Shown here one piece after another: positions 15,280-24,156 of a DNA stretch of 40,240 nt (the first letter of the stretch is position 1; each line of letters begins with the position of its first letter). The stretch is from contig JALSTF010000200.1 in NCBI GenBank assembly GCA_026983895.1, positions 1-40,240 of the forward strand. Direction: 5' to 3'. A model generated the notes under the pieces. It saw nothing but the letters and a program-made list of their open reading frames with translations. It was not told where the DNA came from and ran no database searches. Made by a program: the position numbers and the translations under genes. Source of the DNA: Sulfurovum sp. Lineage in GTDB: Bacteria > Campylobacterota > Campylobacteria > Campylobacterales > Sulfurovaceae.

Positions 15280-17391
15280 ATGACGAAAACGATTGAGAGA
15301 GAAGAGATAGAAAGTGTCTGTACCTACTGCGGTGTGGGATGCGACATTACAGGTGTGGTGGAGAATAACAGGATCGTGAAGATCTTTGCCCAGAAGGACG
15401 GAGTGGTCTCTGAAGGGAAACTCTGCATCAAAGGAAAGTACGGTTATGACTTCGTCGATGCCAGGGATCGCATCAGGGAACCGCGTATCAAAAAAAGCTT
15501 TCTGTCGAAAAACCTGCAGATCAAAGAAAAAGTCGCCACGCAGCTGAGAGAGTTCGACAGGGATTATATGACCTGTGATCTCGATACAGCTACGACGATC
15601 GCAGCGATGAAACTTTCAGAGATCAAAGAGAAGTACGGCAGTGACAGTTTTTGTGCCATTGGCGGAGCGAGAACTTCCTGTGAATCGGCCTATGCGTTTC
15701 AGAAATTTTGCCGAGAAACAATGGACTCTCCTCATGTGGACAATTGCGCACGTGTCTGCCATTCTCCTTCTTTGAAAGGGATGAGGGCAACGATGGGGGA
15801 AGGGGCTGCGACAAACCCCTACAACGATATCTACGAGACTGAGTATATGATCGTGATAGGGTCCAATACCATGGAGGCCCATCCCATTATTGCCAACCGT
15901 ATCGTCGATATGGCGAAGAAGTATAACAATCTTGCCGTCATTGATGTACGTGATACCAAACTGTCCAGACTGGCAAAGCAGAACTGTATCATTCCTTTTG
16001 AAGCCAACCTTCTGATTCTGAATATGATGGCCTACGTGATCATTGATGAAGAGTTGTATGACAAGAGTTTTATTGCCAACCGTACCAAAGGGTTTGATGC
16101 CTTCAGAGAAAAAATACTCAACGATCCCTATGCCGATCCGGCGTTCTTTAAAAAAGTAGAGGGATATGAATATCTTGCCAAGATGATCCCCAATATTGCC
16201 AGGGAGTATGCGGTCAAGAAGTCGATGATCTTCTGGGGACTTGGCATTACCGAACATTTGGACGGCTCCTATGCGGTGATGGCGATCACACACCTTGCCC
16301 TGATGACAGGGAATGTCGGTAAAACGGGAGCGGGACTGATGCCGCTTCGCGGCCAGAACAATGTCCAGGGAGCCTGCGATATGGGATGCCTGCCCTATTT
16401 TGCACCAGACTATCAAACGCCGAAAGTTGAAGGACTGATGACACCGCAGCTGATGGATGCTATGATAGAAGGCAGGATCAAAGCACTGTTGAATATGGGG
16501 GAGGATATCGTACATATCCATCCCAATGTCAACAAGACGGAGGAGGCGATCGGGAGTCTTGAATTCATCATGACACAGGAACTTTTTATGACAGAGATCG
16601 CGCAAAAAGCCGATATCGTCATAGGGGTCAGGTCTGCTTATGAAAAGACAGGGGTTTATGTCAATGCGATGCGCAGACTGCACCTTTCCCAACCGTTGGT
16701 CAAGAGCGATCTGCCTGATGACTGGGAAGTGTTGACACAAATGGCAAAGAAACTCGGCGATGAGGAAAATTTTGATTTCCAGACTTCGGAGGATGTCTGG
16801 AATGAAGTCCGTGAAGTCGCGCCGAGACGTTTTTCCGGTGCAGCCTATTACCGCTTGGAGAGACATAGAAAAAGAGGGATGCAGTGGCCGATCTATCATG
16901 AAGATACACCGGTACTGCATCTGCTGGACTTCCGTACCGATGACGGATTGGGAAAGTATGTCTATAAACAATACGAACCCAGAGGGATGGTGCAGGAGAT
17001 CCTTGAGAAACGCTTTTACAATGAGGATCTTGAAGGCTACTATCTTACCACAGGGCGTACTTTGGCACATTACAACAATGCTGCACAGACCAAACGTTCT
17101 TCCAAACTCGACACCAAATATGACGAAGATATCCTGCTTGCACCCTTGGAAGATGAAGAGAAGTTCGGGGATATGGTCATTTTAAAAAGTGCCTATGGCG
17201 AAAGCGAAGCTCTGAACGTGAAGTACACAGACAAGGTCAGAGCAAAAACACTTTTTTGTACCTTCCATCATGCCCAAAGCCGTATCAATGCTCTTTTTGG
17301 AGACGAATGTGACGAACTTATTATGACGGCACGATTTAAATCCGTCAAAGTCGATGTGATCCCTGTGGGTGATGAAGTGGCTTGCAGTTGA
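15280..17391 (+). CDS. Molybdopterin formate dehydrogenase, FdhF-like, cysteine type
   Basis: 703-aa molybdopterin oxidoreductase, close in size and motif order to E. coli FdhF (formate dehydrogenase H). The N-terminal 4Fe-4S ligands are Cys14, Cys17, Cys21 and Cys49 (VCTYCGVGCDI and GKLCIKGKYGYDF). The active-site block is DNCARVCHSPSLKGM: Cys160 replaces the selenocysteine of FdhF and His161 follows. MGSNTMEAHP-type and MPLRGQNNVQGACDMG segments bind the cofactor. There is no signal peptide, so it is probably cytoplasmic. No electron-transfer subunit or hydrogenase is adjacent, so its redox partner is unknown. It overlaps yraN by one base (TGATG). Confidence 0.85.
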   Translation: MTKTIEREEIESVCTYCGVGCDITGVVENNRIVKIFAQKDGVVSEGKLCIKGKYGYDFVDARDRIREPRIKKSFLSKNLQIKEKVATQLREFDRDYMTCDLDTATTIAAMKLSEIKEKYGSDSFCAIGGARTSCESAYAFQKFCRETMDSPHVDNCARVCHSPSLKGMRATMGEGAATNPYNDIYETEYMIVIGSNTMEAHPIIANRIVDMAKKYNNLAVIDVRDTKLSRLAKQNCIIPFEANLLILNMMAYVIIDEELYDKSFIANRTKGFDAFREKILNDPYADPAFFKKVEGYEYLAKMIPNIAREYAVKKSMIFWGLGITEHLDGSYAVMAITHLALMTGNVGKTGAGLMPLRGQNNVQGACDMGCLPYFAPDYQTPKVEGLMTPQLMDAMIEGRIKALLNMGEDIVHIHPNVNKTEEAIGSLEFIMTQELFMTEIAQKADIVIGVRSAYEKTGVYVNAMRRLHLSQPLVKSDLPDDWEVLTQMAKKLGDEENFDFQTSEDVWNEVREVAPRRFSGAAYYRLERHRKRGMQWPIYHEDTPVLHLLDFRTDDGLGKYVYKQYEPRGMVQEILEKRFYNEDLEGYYLTTGRTLAHYNNAAQTKRSSKLDTKYDEDILLAPLEDEEKFGDMVILKSAYGESEALNVKYTDKVRAKTLFCTFHHAQSRINALFGDECDELIMTARFKSVKVDVIPVGDEVACS

Positions 17392-17732
17392 TGCGCGAAC
17401 TTCCCAAACAATTCGGTGACGAGAGTGAAGCGCTTGCGACACTTTTTCTTGAGCAGGAGGGATATCTTATCGTAGAGCGTAATTACTTTGCCAGAAAACT
17501 GGGAGAGATCGACATTATTGCACAAAAAGAGGGTGTACTTCATTTCATTGAGGTCAAATCCGGCAAAGCCGATTTCGATCCGGTATACAATGTGACGCCG
17601 GGAAAACTCAGAAAGGTGGTCAACTCCGCGCAGTATTATCTCAAAAGCAAAAAAGTCGATCTCCCTTTCTCCATAGATGCGCTTATCATTCGCAAGGATG
17701 AGGTGGAATTTATTGAAAATGTTACGCTATAA
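17391..17732 (+). CDS. yraN: YraN family endonuclease-like protein (UPF0102)
   Basis: 113-aa protein of the UPF0102 family with a Holliday-junction-resolvase-like nuclease fold. The conserved pattern is present: GDESEALATLFLEQEGYLIV, then the acidic triad region RKLGEIDIIAQKEGVLHFIEVK (Glu-X-Asp then Glu-Val-Lys). The biological role is not settled. The start at ATG 17391 shares its A with the TGA of the formate dehydrogenase gene. In Campylobacter I recall this gene lying between hom and trxA; here it follows the formate dehydrogenase. Confidence 0.88.
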   Translation: MRELPKQFGDESEALATLFLEQEGYLIVERNYFARKLGEIDIIAQKEGVLHFIEVKSGKADFDPVYNVTPGKLRKVVNSAQYYLKSKKVDLPFSIDALIIRKDEVEFIENVTL

Positions 17733-17763
17733 TATTTTTTAATTACTTTCCAAAGGTCTACTT

Positions 17764-18546
17764 ATGACACTGACAGATGCACAATTTCAGCAGTTTAAAT
17801 CGGAGGGGTTTCTGCTTCTGCCCGGTTTTGCACAACATGAACTTTGTGATACGATCAAAGATATCGCCAAAGCCCATCTCAAGCATAAAGTTCCCCCTAT
17901 TGAAACAGAATTGGAGTATGTAGGGAAGACAAAGGAAGAACGAAAGCTTATTTCTGACGGGAAAGCCCATCTTCTTGAAGGGGAAGTGACGGTCAGAAGA
18001 CTGCGTCAAGTCTATCATCGGGATATCGTATTTAAGCAGTGGATGGAAAATGAAGCGATCCGTCCTGTCCTCAAACAGATATTGGGAGAATCTCCCACTA
18101 TCACGATTGCCCATCATAACTCCATTATGACAAAAATGCCCCATACCTCGACTGAGACAAGATGGCATCAGGATTTCCGCTATTGGAGTTTTGAGAATGA
18201 CAACCTTGTTTCTGTCTGGCTGGCTCTGGATGAGGAATGTAGCGAGAACGGGGTACTGGAGTTTATTCCCGGAAGCCACAAGATGTCTTTTTCCCCTGAT
18301 CAGTTCGATGAAAAAGAGTATTTTCGTGAAGAGATAGAACCCAACCGTACTTTGGCGGAAACACGGACTTCGCATCCTTTGAAAAAAGGGGATGTGGTAC
18401 TTTTCCACTGTAAACTGCTGCACCGCGCAAACAAGAATAATACGGGTGAGCCCAAGATCTCCTTTGTCTATACGGTCAAGGGTCGCAGCAACAAAGCCAT
18501 AGAGGGAACACGCTCGACGGCCTATCCGGAAGTGCCTCTGGATTAG
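17764..18546 (+). CDS. Phytanoyl-CoA dioxygenase (PhyH) family protein
   Basis: 260-aa Fe(II)/2-oxoglutarate-dependent oxygenase-like protein. The iron site is intact: His135 and Asp137 in TRWHQDFRYW and the distal His220 in KLLHRANKNNTGEPKISF. ENGVLEFIPGSHK (about residue 161) is the family signature. PhyH relatives hydroxylate diverse lipids and small metabolites, so the substrate is open. The enzyme needs O2, which is notable in a genome encoding denitrification. It lies between yraN and trxA and has no obvious partner genes. Confidence 0.85.
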   Translation: MTLTDAQFQQFKSEGFLLLPGFAQHELCDTIKDIAKAHLKHKVPPIETELEYVGKTKEERKLISDGKAHLLEGEVTVRRLRQVYHRDIVFKQWMENEAIRPVLKQILGESPTITIAHHNSIMTKMPHTSTETRWHQDFRYWSFENDNLVSVWLALDEECSENGVLEFIPGSHKMSFSPDQFDEKEYFREEIEPNRTLAETRTSHPLKKGDVVLFHCKLLHRANKNNTGEPKISFVYTVKGRSNKAIEGTRSTAYPEVPLD

Positions 18547-18580
18547 CAGGGTGTTAATTTTGGTAAAGATCAAAAGAAAG

Positions 18581-18633
18581 TTGACAAAATAATAAATAGT
18601 TGCTATAACTCGTTAATGAATTTAAGATATAAT
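18581..18633 (+). promoter_or_regulatory. trxA promoter region, strong sigma-70-like
   Basis: TTGACA (18581-18586) and TATAAC (18604-18609) are 17 bp apart, a near-ideal sigma-70 promoter. A second -10, TATAAT (18628-18633), lies closer to the gene and could give a second start site. The AAAAGGA ribosome binding site is 7 nt before trxA. Confidence 0.75.
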
Positions 18634-18666
18634 CTTGAAATCAAACCCAAATAAAAGGATTTAAAT

Positions 18667-18984
18667 ATGGCAAAATATGTAGAATTGACAAACGAGAACT
18701 TTGATGCGACAGTCGCTGAAGGTGTAACAATGGTAGACTTCTGGGCTCCATGGTGCGGACCTTGTAGAATGATCGCTCCTGTAGTGGAAGAGTTGGCGGA
18801 AGAGTATGAAGGAAAAGCAACGATCGCAAAGGTGAATACGGATGAGCAGCAGGAACTGGCTGTGAAGTATGGTATCAGATCTATCCCTGCGATCCTTTTC
18901 TTCAAGAACGGTGAAGTCGTAGACCAAATGGTCGGTGCAGCTTCCAAAGATGCATTTGCAGAAAAGATCAACGCACAACTGTAA
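18667..18984 (+). CDS. trxA: Thioredoxin TrxA
   Basis: 105-aa cytosolic thioredoxin, the general disulfide reductant. The active site WCGPC has Cys30 and Cys33 in MVDFWAPWCGPCRMIAP, and the cis-proline is in RSIPAILFF (about residue 75). Length and motif spacing match classical TrxA. It has its own strong promoter and a hairpin terminator immediately after it, so it can be expressed apart from trxB, its reductase, which starts 143 nt downstream. Confidence 0.97.
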   Translation: MAKYVELTNENFDATVAEGVTMVDFWAPWCGPCRMIAPVVEELAEEYEGKATIAKVNTDEQQELAVKYGIRSIPAILFFKNGEVVDQMVGAASKDAFAEKINAQL

Positions 18985-18995
18985 GCTACACAAAC

Positions 18996-19026
18996 AAGAC
19001 AGGAAGGCTGCTTTCTGTCTTTTCTT
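18996..19026 (+). terminator. Terminator after trxA
   Basis: AAGACAGGAA (18996-19005) pairs with TTTCTGTCTT (19012-19021), with one G-U pair, around the loop GGCTGC. TTTCTT follows. It separates trxA from the trxB-dapB-purF run. Confidence 0.72.
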
Positions 19027-19073
19027 CCAAAACACACCCCCTTTTAAAAATTATTAACCAAGTATTTAAAGTG

Positions 19074-19079
19074 TATAAT
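19074..19079 (+). promoter_or_regulatory. Predicted -10 of the trxB operon
   Basis: TATAAT preceded directly by TG, 47 nt upstream of trxB and downstream of the trxA terminator. No clear -35 is visible. Confidence 0.5.
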
Positions 19080-19126
19080 CTCAAAAACTATTTGATTAAG
19101 AATTTTATCTGCAAAAAGGAATCAGA

Positions 19127-20068
19127 ATGTTAGATTGTGCAATCATCGGCGGAGGTCCTGCGGGACTGACAGCAGGACTCTATGCTACCAGAGGCGGACT
19201 CAAGAATGTCACGATGTTCGAAATGGGAATGCCCGGGGGACAGATCACGCAGAGTTCGGAGATAGAGAACTATCCCGGTTTTTTTGAACATGACAAAACA
19301 GGTATGGATTTTATGAATACCTGGCAGGACCAGTGTTTCCATTTTGGCTTGAAGCATGAGATGAAGAAAGTGGAGCGTGTTGCCAAAACAGATGCATATT
19401 TTACCGTAACACTTGAAGGCGGCGATACCGTTGAAGCCATGACAGTCATCGTGTGCACGGGTTCTACGCCCAAACGTGCAGGTTTCAAAGGGGAAGATGC
19501 ATTTTTTGGAAAAGGTGTAAGTACCTGTGCGACCTGTGATGGTTTTTTCTATAAAGACAAGCCTGTTACCGTACTGGGCGGCGGCGATACCGCACTCGAA
19601 GAAGCATTGTACCTTTCGAATATCTGTTCAGATGTGTATGTCGTGCATAGAAGAGATGCATTCAGGGCCGCACCTCCGACACTTGAAAGGATCAAAAGGA
19701 AAGAGAATATCCATCTGATCACGGATTCGGTCATCGAAGAGGCTATAGGCGATGCGATGGGGCTGACCGGTGTTGATATCAAGAATCTCAAAACCGGAAA
19801 GATCACCCACATGGACAACACAGGACTCTTTGTTTTTGTAGGGCATGATGTCAACAATGCGGTGCTGAAAGAGGAGAACGGGGACTTTATCTGTGAAATG
19901 AATGACTGGGGGCAGGTGATCGTGGACCTCAGTATGAAAACATCAGTTGAGGGACTTTTTGCAGCAGGTGATATGCGTATACAGGCACCCAAGCAGGTTG
20001 TGTCCGCAGCCGGGGACGGAGCTGTTGCCGCATTGCAGGTGATCGGGTATATTCAGGAACAGGCATAA
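19127..20068 (+). CDS. trxB: Thioredoxin-disulfide reductase TrxB
   Basis: 313-aa FAD- and NADPH-dependent flavoenzyme that reduces thioredoxin. The FAD-binding start is CAIIGGGPAGLTAGLYATRG. The redox pair is Cys134 and Cys137 in STCATCDGFF, followed by the NADPH-binding VLGGGDTALEEALYL. The C-terminal FAD motif AAGDMRIQAPKQVVSAAGDG is complete. Size and domain order are those of the low-molecular-weight bacterial type. It is probably co-transcribed with dapB 7 nt downstream. Confidence 0.97.
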   Translation: MLDCAIIGGGPAGLTAGLYATRGGLKNVTMFEMGMPGGQITQSSEIENYPGFFEHDKTGMDFMNTWQDQCFHFGLKHEMKKVERVAKTDAYFTVTLEGGDTVEAMTVIVCTGSTPKRAGFKGEDAFFGKGVSTCATCDGFFYKDKPVTVLGGGDTALEEALYLSNICSDVYVVHRRDAFRAAPPTLERIKRKENIHLITDSVIEEAIGDAMGLTGVDIKNLKTGKITHMDNTGLFVFVGHDVNNAVLKEENGDFICEMNDWGQVIVDLSMKTSVEGLFAAGDMRIQAPKQVVSAAGDGAVAALQVIGYIQEQA

Positions 20069-20075
20069 AGGAGAA

Positions 20076-20846
20076 ATGATGATAAGAACAGGAATTGTCG
20101 GAAGTACGGGAAGAATGGGGGCGCATCTGATCAAGAATGTGCTTGAAGAAGAGGGATTGGAGCTTACAGCACTGCATGTTTTTGATGCGTTGAATGTAGA
20201 GGTTCCCGATGATGTGCTTATTACGAATTCGATGAGCGAAGTACTCAAATCCTGTGATGTCGTGATCGATTTTTCAGCACCTGTAGCGACGCAGGAACTG
20301 TGTGAAGAAGCACTGAAAAACCCCACAGCACTGGTCATCGCTACGACAGGATTTACCGTCCATCAGCAAAATCTGCTCAGTGAAGCTGCCAAAGAGATGC
20401 CGGTACTCTACTCTTCCAATATGTCAGCAGGAATCGCGCTTCTCAAGCAGCTTGTCGAGAAGGTATCTGCTACACTGAAGGATTTCGATATTGAGATCGT
20501 GGAGCAGCACCACAGGTACAAGGTGGACGCACCAAGCGGTACAGCCTTGACGCTGGGTGAGTTCGCAGCCAAAGGACGGGGACTTGATCTGGATGCGGTA
20601 CGTGTCAGCGGAAGAGATGGCCAGGTCGGTGCCAGAAGCAAAGATGAGATCGCAGTCATGGCACTGCGCGGAGGAGATATCGTAGGAAGGCATACGGTCG
20701 GTTTCTATAATGACGGCGAATTCCTTGAGCTTAACCATACGGCGACCAGCAGAGAAACCTTCTCCAAAGGTGCCATAAGAGCGGCCAAATGGCTTGTGGG
20801 ACAGGAAAGCGGTCTCTATTCGATCAATGACTGCTTGGGAATATGA
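20076..20846 (+). CDS. dapB: 4-hydroxy-tetrahydrodipicolinate reductase DapB
   Basis: 256-aa enzyme of lysine and meso-diaminopimelate synthesis. The NAD(P)H-binding start is RTGIVGSTGRMGAHLIK. The central IDFSAPVAT and ATTGFTVHQQ motifs are followed by the catalytic EQHHRYKVDAPSGTALTLGE (about residue 140) with its His-His and Lys. The start could be the ATG at 20076 or the next ATG at 20079; AAGGAG (20068-20073) is only 2 nt from the first and 5 nt from the second, so the second may be the true one. Confidence 0.95.
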   Translation: MMIRTGIVGSTGRMGAHLIKNVLEEEGLELTALHVFDALNVEVPDDVLITNSMSEVLKSCDVVIDFSAPVATQELCEEALKNPTALVIATTGFTVHQQNLLSEAAKEMPVLYSSNMSAGIALLKQLVEKVSATLKDFDIEIVEQHHRYKVDAPSGTALTLGEFAAKGRGLDLDAVRVSGRDGQVGARSKDEIAVMALRGGDIVGRHTVGFYNDGEFLELNHTATSRETFSKGAIRAAKWLVGQESGLYSINDCLGI

Positions 20847-20891
20847 AATAATGAAAAATCACTACCCATTTGACGCCAAAGGAGGCATATA

Positions 20892-22262
20892 ATGTGTGCA
20901 ATTGTCGGTGTATTCGGTGCAAAAAAAGCTTCTACGGTAGCTTACTATTCTCTTTTTGCGATGCAGCATCGCGGACAGGAAGCTACAGGTATCTCGACCG
21001 CGGACGGGGAACATATCTTTATCTATAAAAAACGCGGTATGGTAGCGGATGTCTTTTCTCAGGATACCCTTGACAAGATGGCGGGAGGATGTGCGGTAGG
21101 GCATAACCGCTACTCTACAGCCGGCAGCGAGTCTGCGGGTGATTCACAGCCTGTCTTTGCCAAATACAAACTGGGTGAGATATCGGTCGTGCACAATGGC
21201 AACCTTGTCAACAAGCTTGAAGTGAGAAATGAGCTGATTGACAGAGGGGCGATCTTTCAGACCGATATGGATACGGAAAACATTATTCATCTGATCGCAA
21301 AATCCCAAAAAGATGCGCTTGTGGACCGTATCAAAGATATGCTGGGCAGGATCGAAGGGGCATACTGCCTGGCCATACAGAGCCGGTCCAAAATGTTCGT
21401 TATCCGTGACCGGTTCGGTATCCGTCCGCTCAGTCTGGGCAAACTGAAAGACGGAGGCTGGATCGTCGCGTCGGAAACCTGTGCGTTCGACCTGGTAGGC
21501 GCACAGTTCGTACGTGATGTCAGACCGGGGGAAATGTTGATCTTTGAAGAGGGAAAAGAACCGCTCTCAGAGCAGATCTTCGAGCCGGACTATCATCCCT
21601 GTGCCTTTGAATATATCTATTTTGCCAGACCAGACTCGATCATAGACGGCAAAAACGTTTACCAGATGCGATTGGAAATGGGAAGAACGCTGGCGAAAGA
21701 GACCCCGGCGGATATCGACCTGGTCCTTCCGGTACCTGACTCAGGTGTCGCTGCTGCCAAAGGATATGCCGAGGGCCTGGGGGTACCGTTTGAAATGGGC
21801 ATTGTCAGAAACCATTATGTGGGCAGGACATTTATTGAACCGACACAGGAGATACGTGATCTTAAGGTAAAACTGAAACTTTCTCCCATCAAACATTTGA
21901 TACAGGGCAAAAAAGTAGCGATCATCGATGATTCTCTGGTACGGGGTACCACATCCAAGCAGATCGTCAGAATGCTCAAGGAAGCAGGCGCCAAAGAGGT
22001 ACATATGCGTATCGCGGCGCCTGAGATCAAATATCCGTGCCGATACGGTATCGATACGCCTACAAGAGGGGAGCTTGTTTCCACCAAATACACCCCTGAA
22101 GAGATCGCGAAGAATATGGGAGCTGATTCTTTGGGTTTTCTTTCTCTAGAGGGCTTGAAAGAATCCCTTGGAAACGACAGAAACTATTCACTGGTCAGTT
22201 TTGACGGGAATTATTTTGCCGGCGGAAGTGCTGAGAGCCCCGGATGTGCCGGAGGGTGCTGA
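20892..22262 (+). CDS. purF: Amidophosphoribosyltransferase PurF
   Basis: First committed enzyme of purine synthesis, transferring glutamine amide nitrogen to PRPP. Cys2 follows the initiator Met (MCAIVGVFG) and becomes the N-terminal nucleophile. The glutaminase half shows HRGQEATGIST and GHNRYSTAGS. The PRTase half carries VLPVPDSGVAAAKGYAEG and the PRPP loop KKVAIIDDSLVRGTTSKQIV (about residue 335). It ends in a Cys/Gly-rich tail (PGCAGGC). Length 456 aa is usual. It ends at a strong convergent terminator. Confidence 0.96.
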   Translation: MCAIVGVFGAKKASTVAYYSLFAMQHRGQEATGISTADGEHIFIYKKRGMVADVFSQDTLDKMAGGCAVGHNRYSTAGSESAGDSQPVFAKYKLGEISVVHNGNLVNKLEVRNELIDRGAIFQTDMDTENIIHLIAKSQKDALVDRIKDMLGRIEGAYCLAIQSRSKMFVIRDRFGIRPLSLGKLKDGGWIVASETCAFDLVGAQFVRDVRPGEMLIFEEGKEPLSEQIFEPDYHPCAFEYIYFARPDSIIDGKNVYQMRLEMGRTLAKETPADIDLVLPVPDSGVAAAKGYAEGLGVPFEMGIVRNHYVGRTFIEPTQEIRDLKVKLKLSPIKHLIQGKKVAIIDDSLVRGTTSKQIVRMLKEAGAKEVHMRIAAPEIKYPCRYGIDTPTRGELVSTKYTPEEIAKNMGADSLGFLSLEGLKESLGNDRNYSLVSFDGNYFAGGSAESPGCAGGC

Positions 22263-22295
22263 CACAGCATTTTAAACGCTCCTGCACTGTCATAG

Positions 22296-22330
22296 GAGAG
22301 CAGCATCGCCTGCTCTCTATTTTCTTCTTT
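22296..22330. terminator. Bidirectional terminator between purF and the DUF4015 gene
   Basis: GAGAGCAG (22296-22303) pairs with CTGCTCTC (22310-22317) around CATCGC. On the plus strand it is followed by TATTTTCTTCTTTT. It overlaps the stop codon of the converging minus-strand gene and would end purF transcripts. Confidence 0.75.
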
Positions 22331-23396
22331 TCTCTTTTTTATGCACAAGTTCAAAAAGTTTTTTGTTGACATAGGGGTATCGGCTTGACGGGTTCCAGAG
22401 GAACCAGCCGTCGGTACCGGTATCATTGGCTGCTTTGATCTGCTGTGCGATCTGGTACTCTGTATAATTGATACGGCTGAAGGCATAGTCTCTGAAGGAC
22501 TGAAGCCAGGGACGTATTCTGTTTGGCTTTACGTAGCGCTGTGTTTTGAGGATACTCGTTTTGACGATAGGATAAGGATGTCTGGCCGGATCCCTGTACC
22601 CCAAAGTACCCCTGTGAAATCCGGAAGGGTAGAGCATCGGACAGATATAGTCGCTGTGTTTTGCAAGGCTGGGAACGGTCTGTCCAATGTGTGTGTCGTT
22701 CCTGTTCCATGCGACATAGCCGAAGATATCGACAGAGATAAAGGTACAGTACGGCCTCAGCCGTGCTTCGGCACGGGCCAAGAAATCCTCAATGGCTGCA
22801 ACACGGTTTATTTCGGTGTCTGCTTTTTTGAAGCGCAGGCCTTTTTTGGCGGGGAATCGGATGTAATCAAAATTGATCTCATTAAAACCGGCTTTGGCCG
22901 CCTCTTCCGCGATCGCCAGCGTATACTCCTGGCCTTGCAGCGAATGCGGATCGATCCAGGCCGTATTGTGTTTGTCTCTCCAAACCTGCCCGTTCCTGTT
23001 CTTTACAGCACGACCGGGAAAGTGCCTGGCCTGTCTTGTATCTTTGAAGACAGCGATCCGGGCTATCGTATAGATCCCTTTCTCATGAAGCTTCTTCAGA
23101 TAACGGGGAAGATCCTGGATGGTCGCATGCTTTGAAGCCCCGATCTGTCTGGCTTCGGGAACCTGTGTGTGGTAGGAGATATCCCCTTTGACATTCTTGA
23201 TGTCGACGATGATAGAATTCATCTCGGTTTTGTCTATTTTTTTCAGGATATTTTGGAATGCCTTGCTCTTTGGATTGGCGGTATGGAAGTTGACATAAAA
23301 GGCTTTGACCCTGAAAGGTTTTGGCTCACAGCTGTTCTGTGCAGCATAGAGAGAAGAGAAAAGCAGGACTAGAAAAAGAGTGAGCCTGCTAAGCAT
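22317..23396 (-). CDS. Exported DUF4015 putative glycoside hydrolase
   Basis: 359-aa protein with a cleavable signal peptide (LTLFLVLLFSSLYAAQNSC). The rest is a TIM-barrel-like glycoside hydrolase-related domain of the DUF4015 type: VKAFYVNFHTANPKSKAFQN near the start, IIVDIKNVKGDISY, YTIARIAVFKD, then EINFDYIRFPAKKG (about residue 193), and WLQSFRDYAFSRINYT and GWFLWNPSSRY near the end. The substrate is unknown; an exopolysaccharide or cell wall sugar is only a guess. Its start overlaps the end of hisIE by 8 nt, although the two functions seem unrelated. Confidence 0.85.
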   Translation of the reverse strand: MLSRLTLFLVLLFSSLYAAQNSCEPKPFRVKAFYVNFHTANPKSKAFQNILKKIDKTEMNSIIVDIKNVKGDISYHTQVPEARQIGASKHATIQDLPRYLKKLHEKGIYTIARIAVFKDTRQARHFPGRAVKNRNGQVWRDKHNTAWIDPHSLQGQEYTLAIAEEAAKAGFNEINFDYIRFPAKKGLRFKKADTEINRVAAIEDFLARAEARLRPYCTFISVDIFGYVAWNRNDTHIGQTVPSLAKHSDYICPMLYPSGFHRGTLGYRDPARHPYPIVKTSILKTQRYVKPNRIRPWLQSFRDYAFSRINYTEYQIAQQIKAANDTGTDGWFLWNPSSRYPYVNKKLFELVHKKEKRRK

Positions 23397-24069
23397 CCTG
23401 TTTTTTCTTTCGGCTCTCTTTCTCTTCTATGCCTGACATCCCGAAACGTCTTGCCAGTTCCTGCTTTACCCTATCGGGAGAGATCTCCCTGTAGCCCAGG
23501 CCTACCAGGGTATGATAAAGGAGGTCGGCAGCTTCGTAGATGACCTGGGCATCGCTCTCTTTATCTATGGCGACACAGACTTCGTCCGCCTCTTCGCGGA
23601 TCTTGCTGAGCATCAATGTTTTGTCGTCAAGCAGTTTCTTCGTCCATGACTTTTGTTCTGCCGGAGCATTTTTTCGTTCAAGAATGGTATGGTAGAGAGT
23701 ATCGACCACGCCGTAGATGGCGTCAGTATCCACTTCTTTGTCTAAGATCACTTTCTCCTGCATCACAGAGGTGAAGAAGCAGCTTTTTCTGCCTGTGTGG
23801 CACGCCACACCGTTCTGTTTGATCTTGAGTACGACAGTGTCTGCATCACAGTCAAGCAGTACATCTTTTACTTCCTGCGTATGCCCGGAGCTCTCTCCTT
23901 TTTTCCAAATACGCTGTTTGGAACGGCTGAAGTAGTGGGCATAGCCTGTGGAGAGGGTAAGGTTGTACGCTTCTTCATTCATATAGGCAAGCATCAGTAC
24001 GTCATTGGTCTGTGCATCCTGTGCAATAGCGGGGATGAGGGGGTTTTTCTTCCAGTCGATGGTCATCAT
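23389..24069 (-). CDS. hisIE: Bifunctional phosphoribosyl-AMP cyclohydrolase / phosphoribosyl-ATP pyrophosphatase
   Basis: Histidine biosynthesis enzyme (226 aa) for steps 2 and 3. The HisI half has VLMLAYMNEEAYNLTLSTG, SRSKQRIWKKGESSGH and the metal-site CDADTVVLKIKQNGVACHTG (about residue 76). The HisE half begins near residue 118 (YGVVDTLYHTILERK) and has KIREEADEVCVAI and DLLYHTLVGL. I start at ATG 24069, 8 nt after GGAG. A longer frame to 24141 would add 24 residues encoded by the heptamer repeat and hairpin, which is implausible. Confidence 0.95.
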   Translation of the reverse strand: MMTIDWKKNPLIPAIAQDAQTNDVLMLAYMNEEAYNLTLSTGYAHYFSRSKQRIWKKGESSGHTQEVKDVLLDCDADTVVLKIKQNGVACHTGRKSCFFTSVMQEKVILDKEVDTDAIYGVVDTLYHTILERKNAPAEQKSWTKKLLDDKTLMLSKIREEADEVCVAIDKESDAQVIYEAADLLYHTLVGLGYREISPDRVKQELARRFGMSGIEEKESRKKKQDA

Positions 24070-24090
24070 GATAATTTCTCCGAAATTATC

Positions 24091-24120
24091 AGCGTTGAGC
24101 GTTGAGCGTTGAGCGTTGAG
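24091..24120. repeat. Heptamer tandem repeat AGCGTTG, four copies
   Basis: Four exact AGCGTTG units plus AG lie directly upstream of hisIE. Read on the minus strand the unit is CTCAACG, sharing the CTCA core with the CTCACTC heptamer on the other side of the hairpin. Slippage here would alter only the spacer, not hisIE, if my start is right. Confidence 0.9.
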
Positions 24121-24124
24121 AGAA

Positions 24125-24154
24125 ATAGAAGCTTTTCGCAAGAAAAGCTTCTAT
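24125..24154. repeat. 13-bp perfect hairpin with GCAA tetraloop
   Basis: Positions 24125-24137 and 24142-24154 are exact reverse complements around GCAA (24138-24141). On the plus strand the loop is a GNRA tetraloop. It lies in the hisIE-SPFH spacer between the two heptamer arrays. There is no T-run, so it is not a classical terminator. Confidence 0.85.
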
Positions 24155-24156
24155 CA

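Noticed and set aside
15616..17070. A 484-codon antisense frame within the formate dehydrogenase gene
   Set aside because: No start signal or recognisable domain; the sense strand encodes a complete molybdopterin enzyme.
24070..24141. N-terminal extension of HisIE
   Set aside because: The extra 24 residues are encoded by the heptamer array and hairpin, and a good GGAG site points to ATG 24069.
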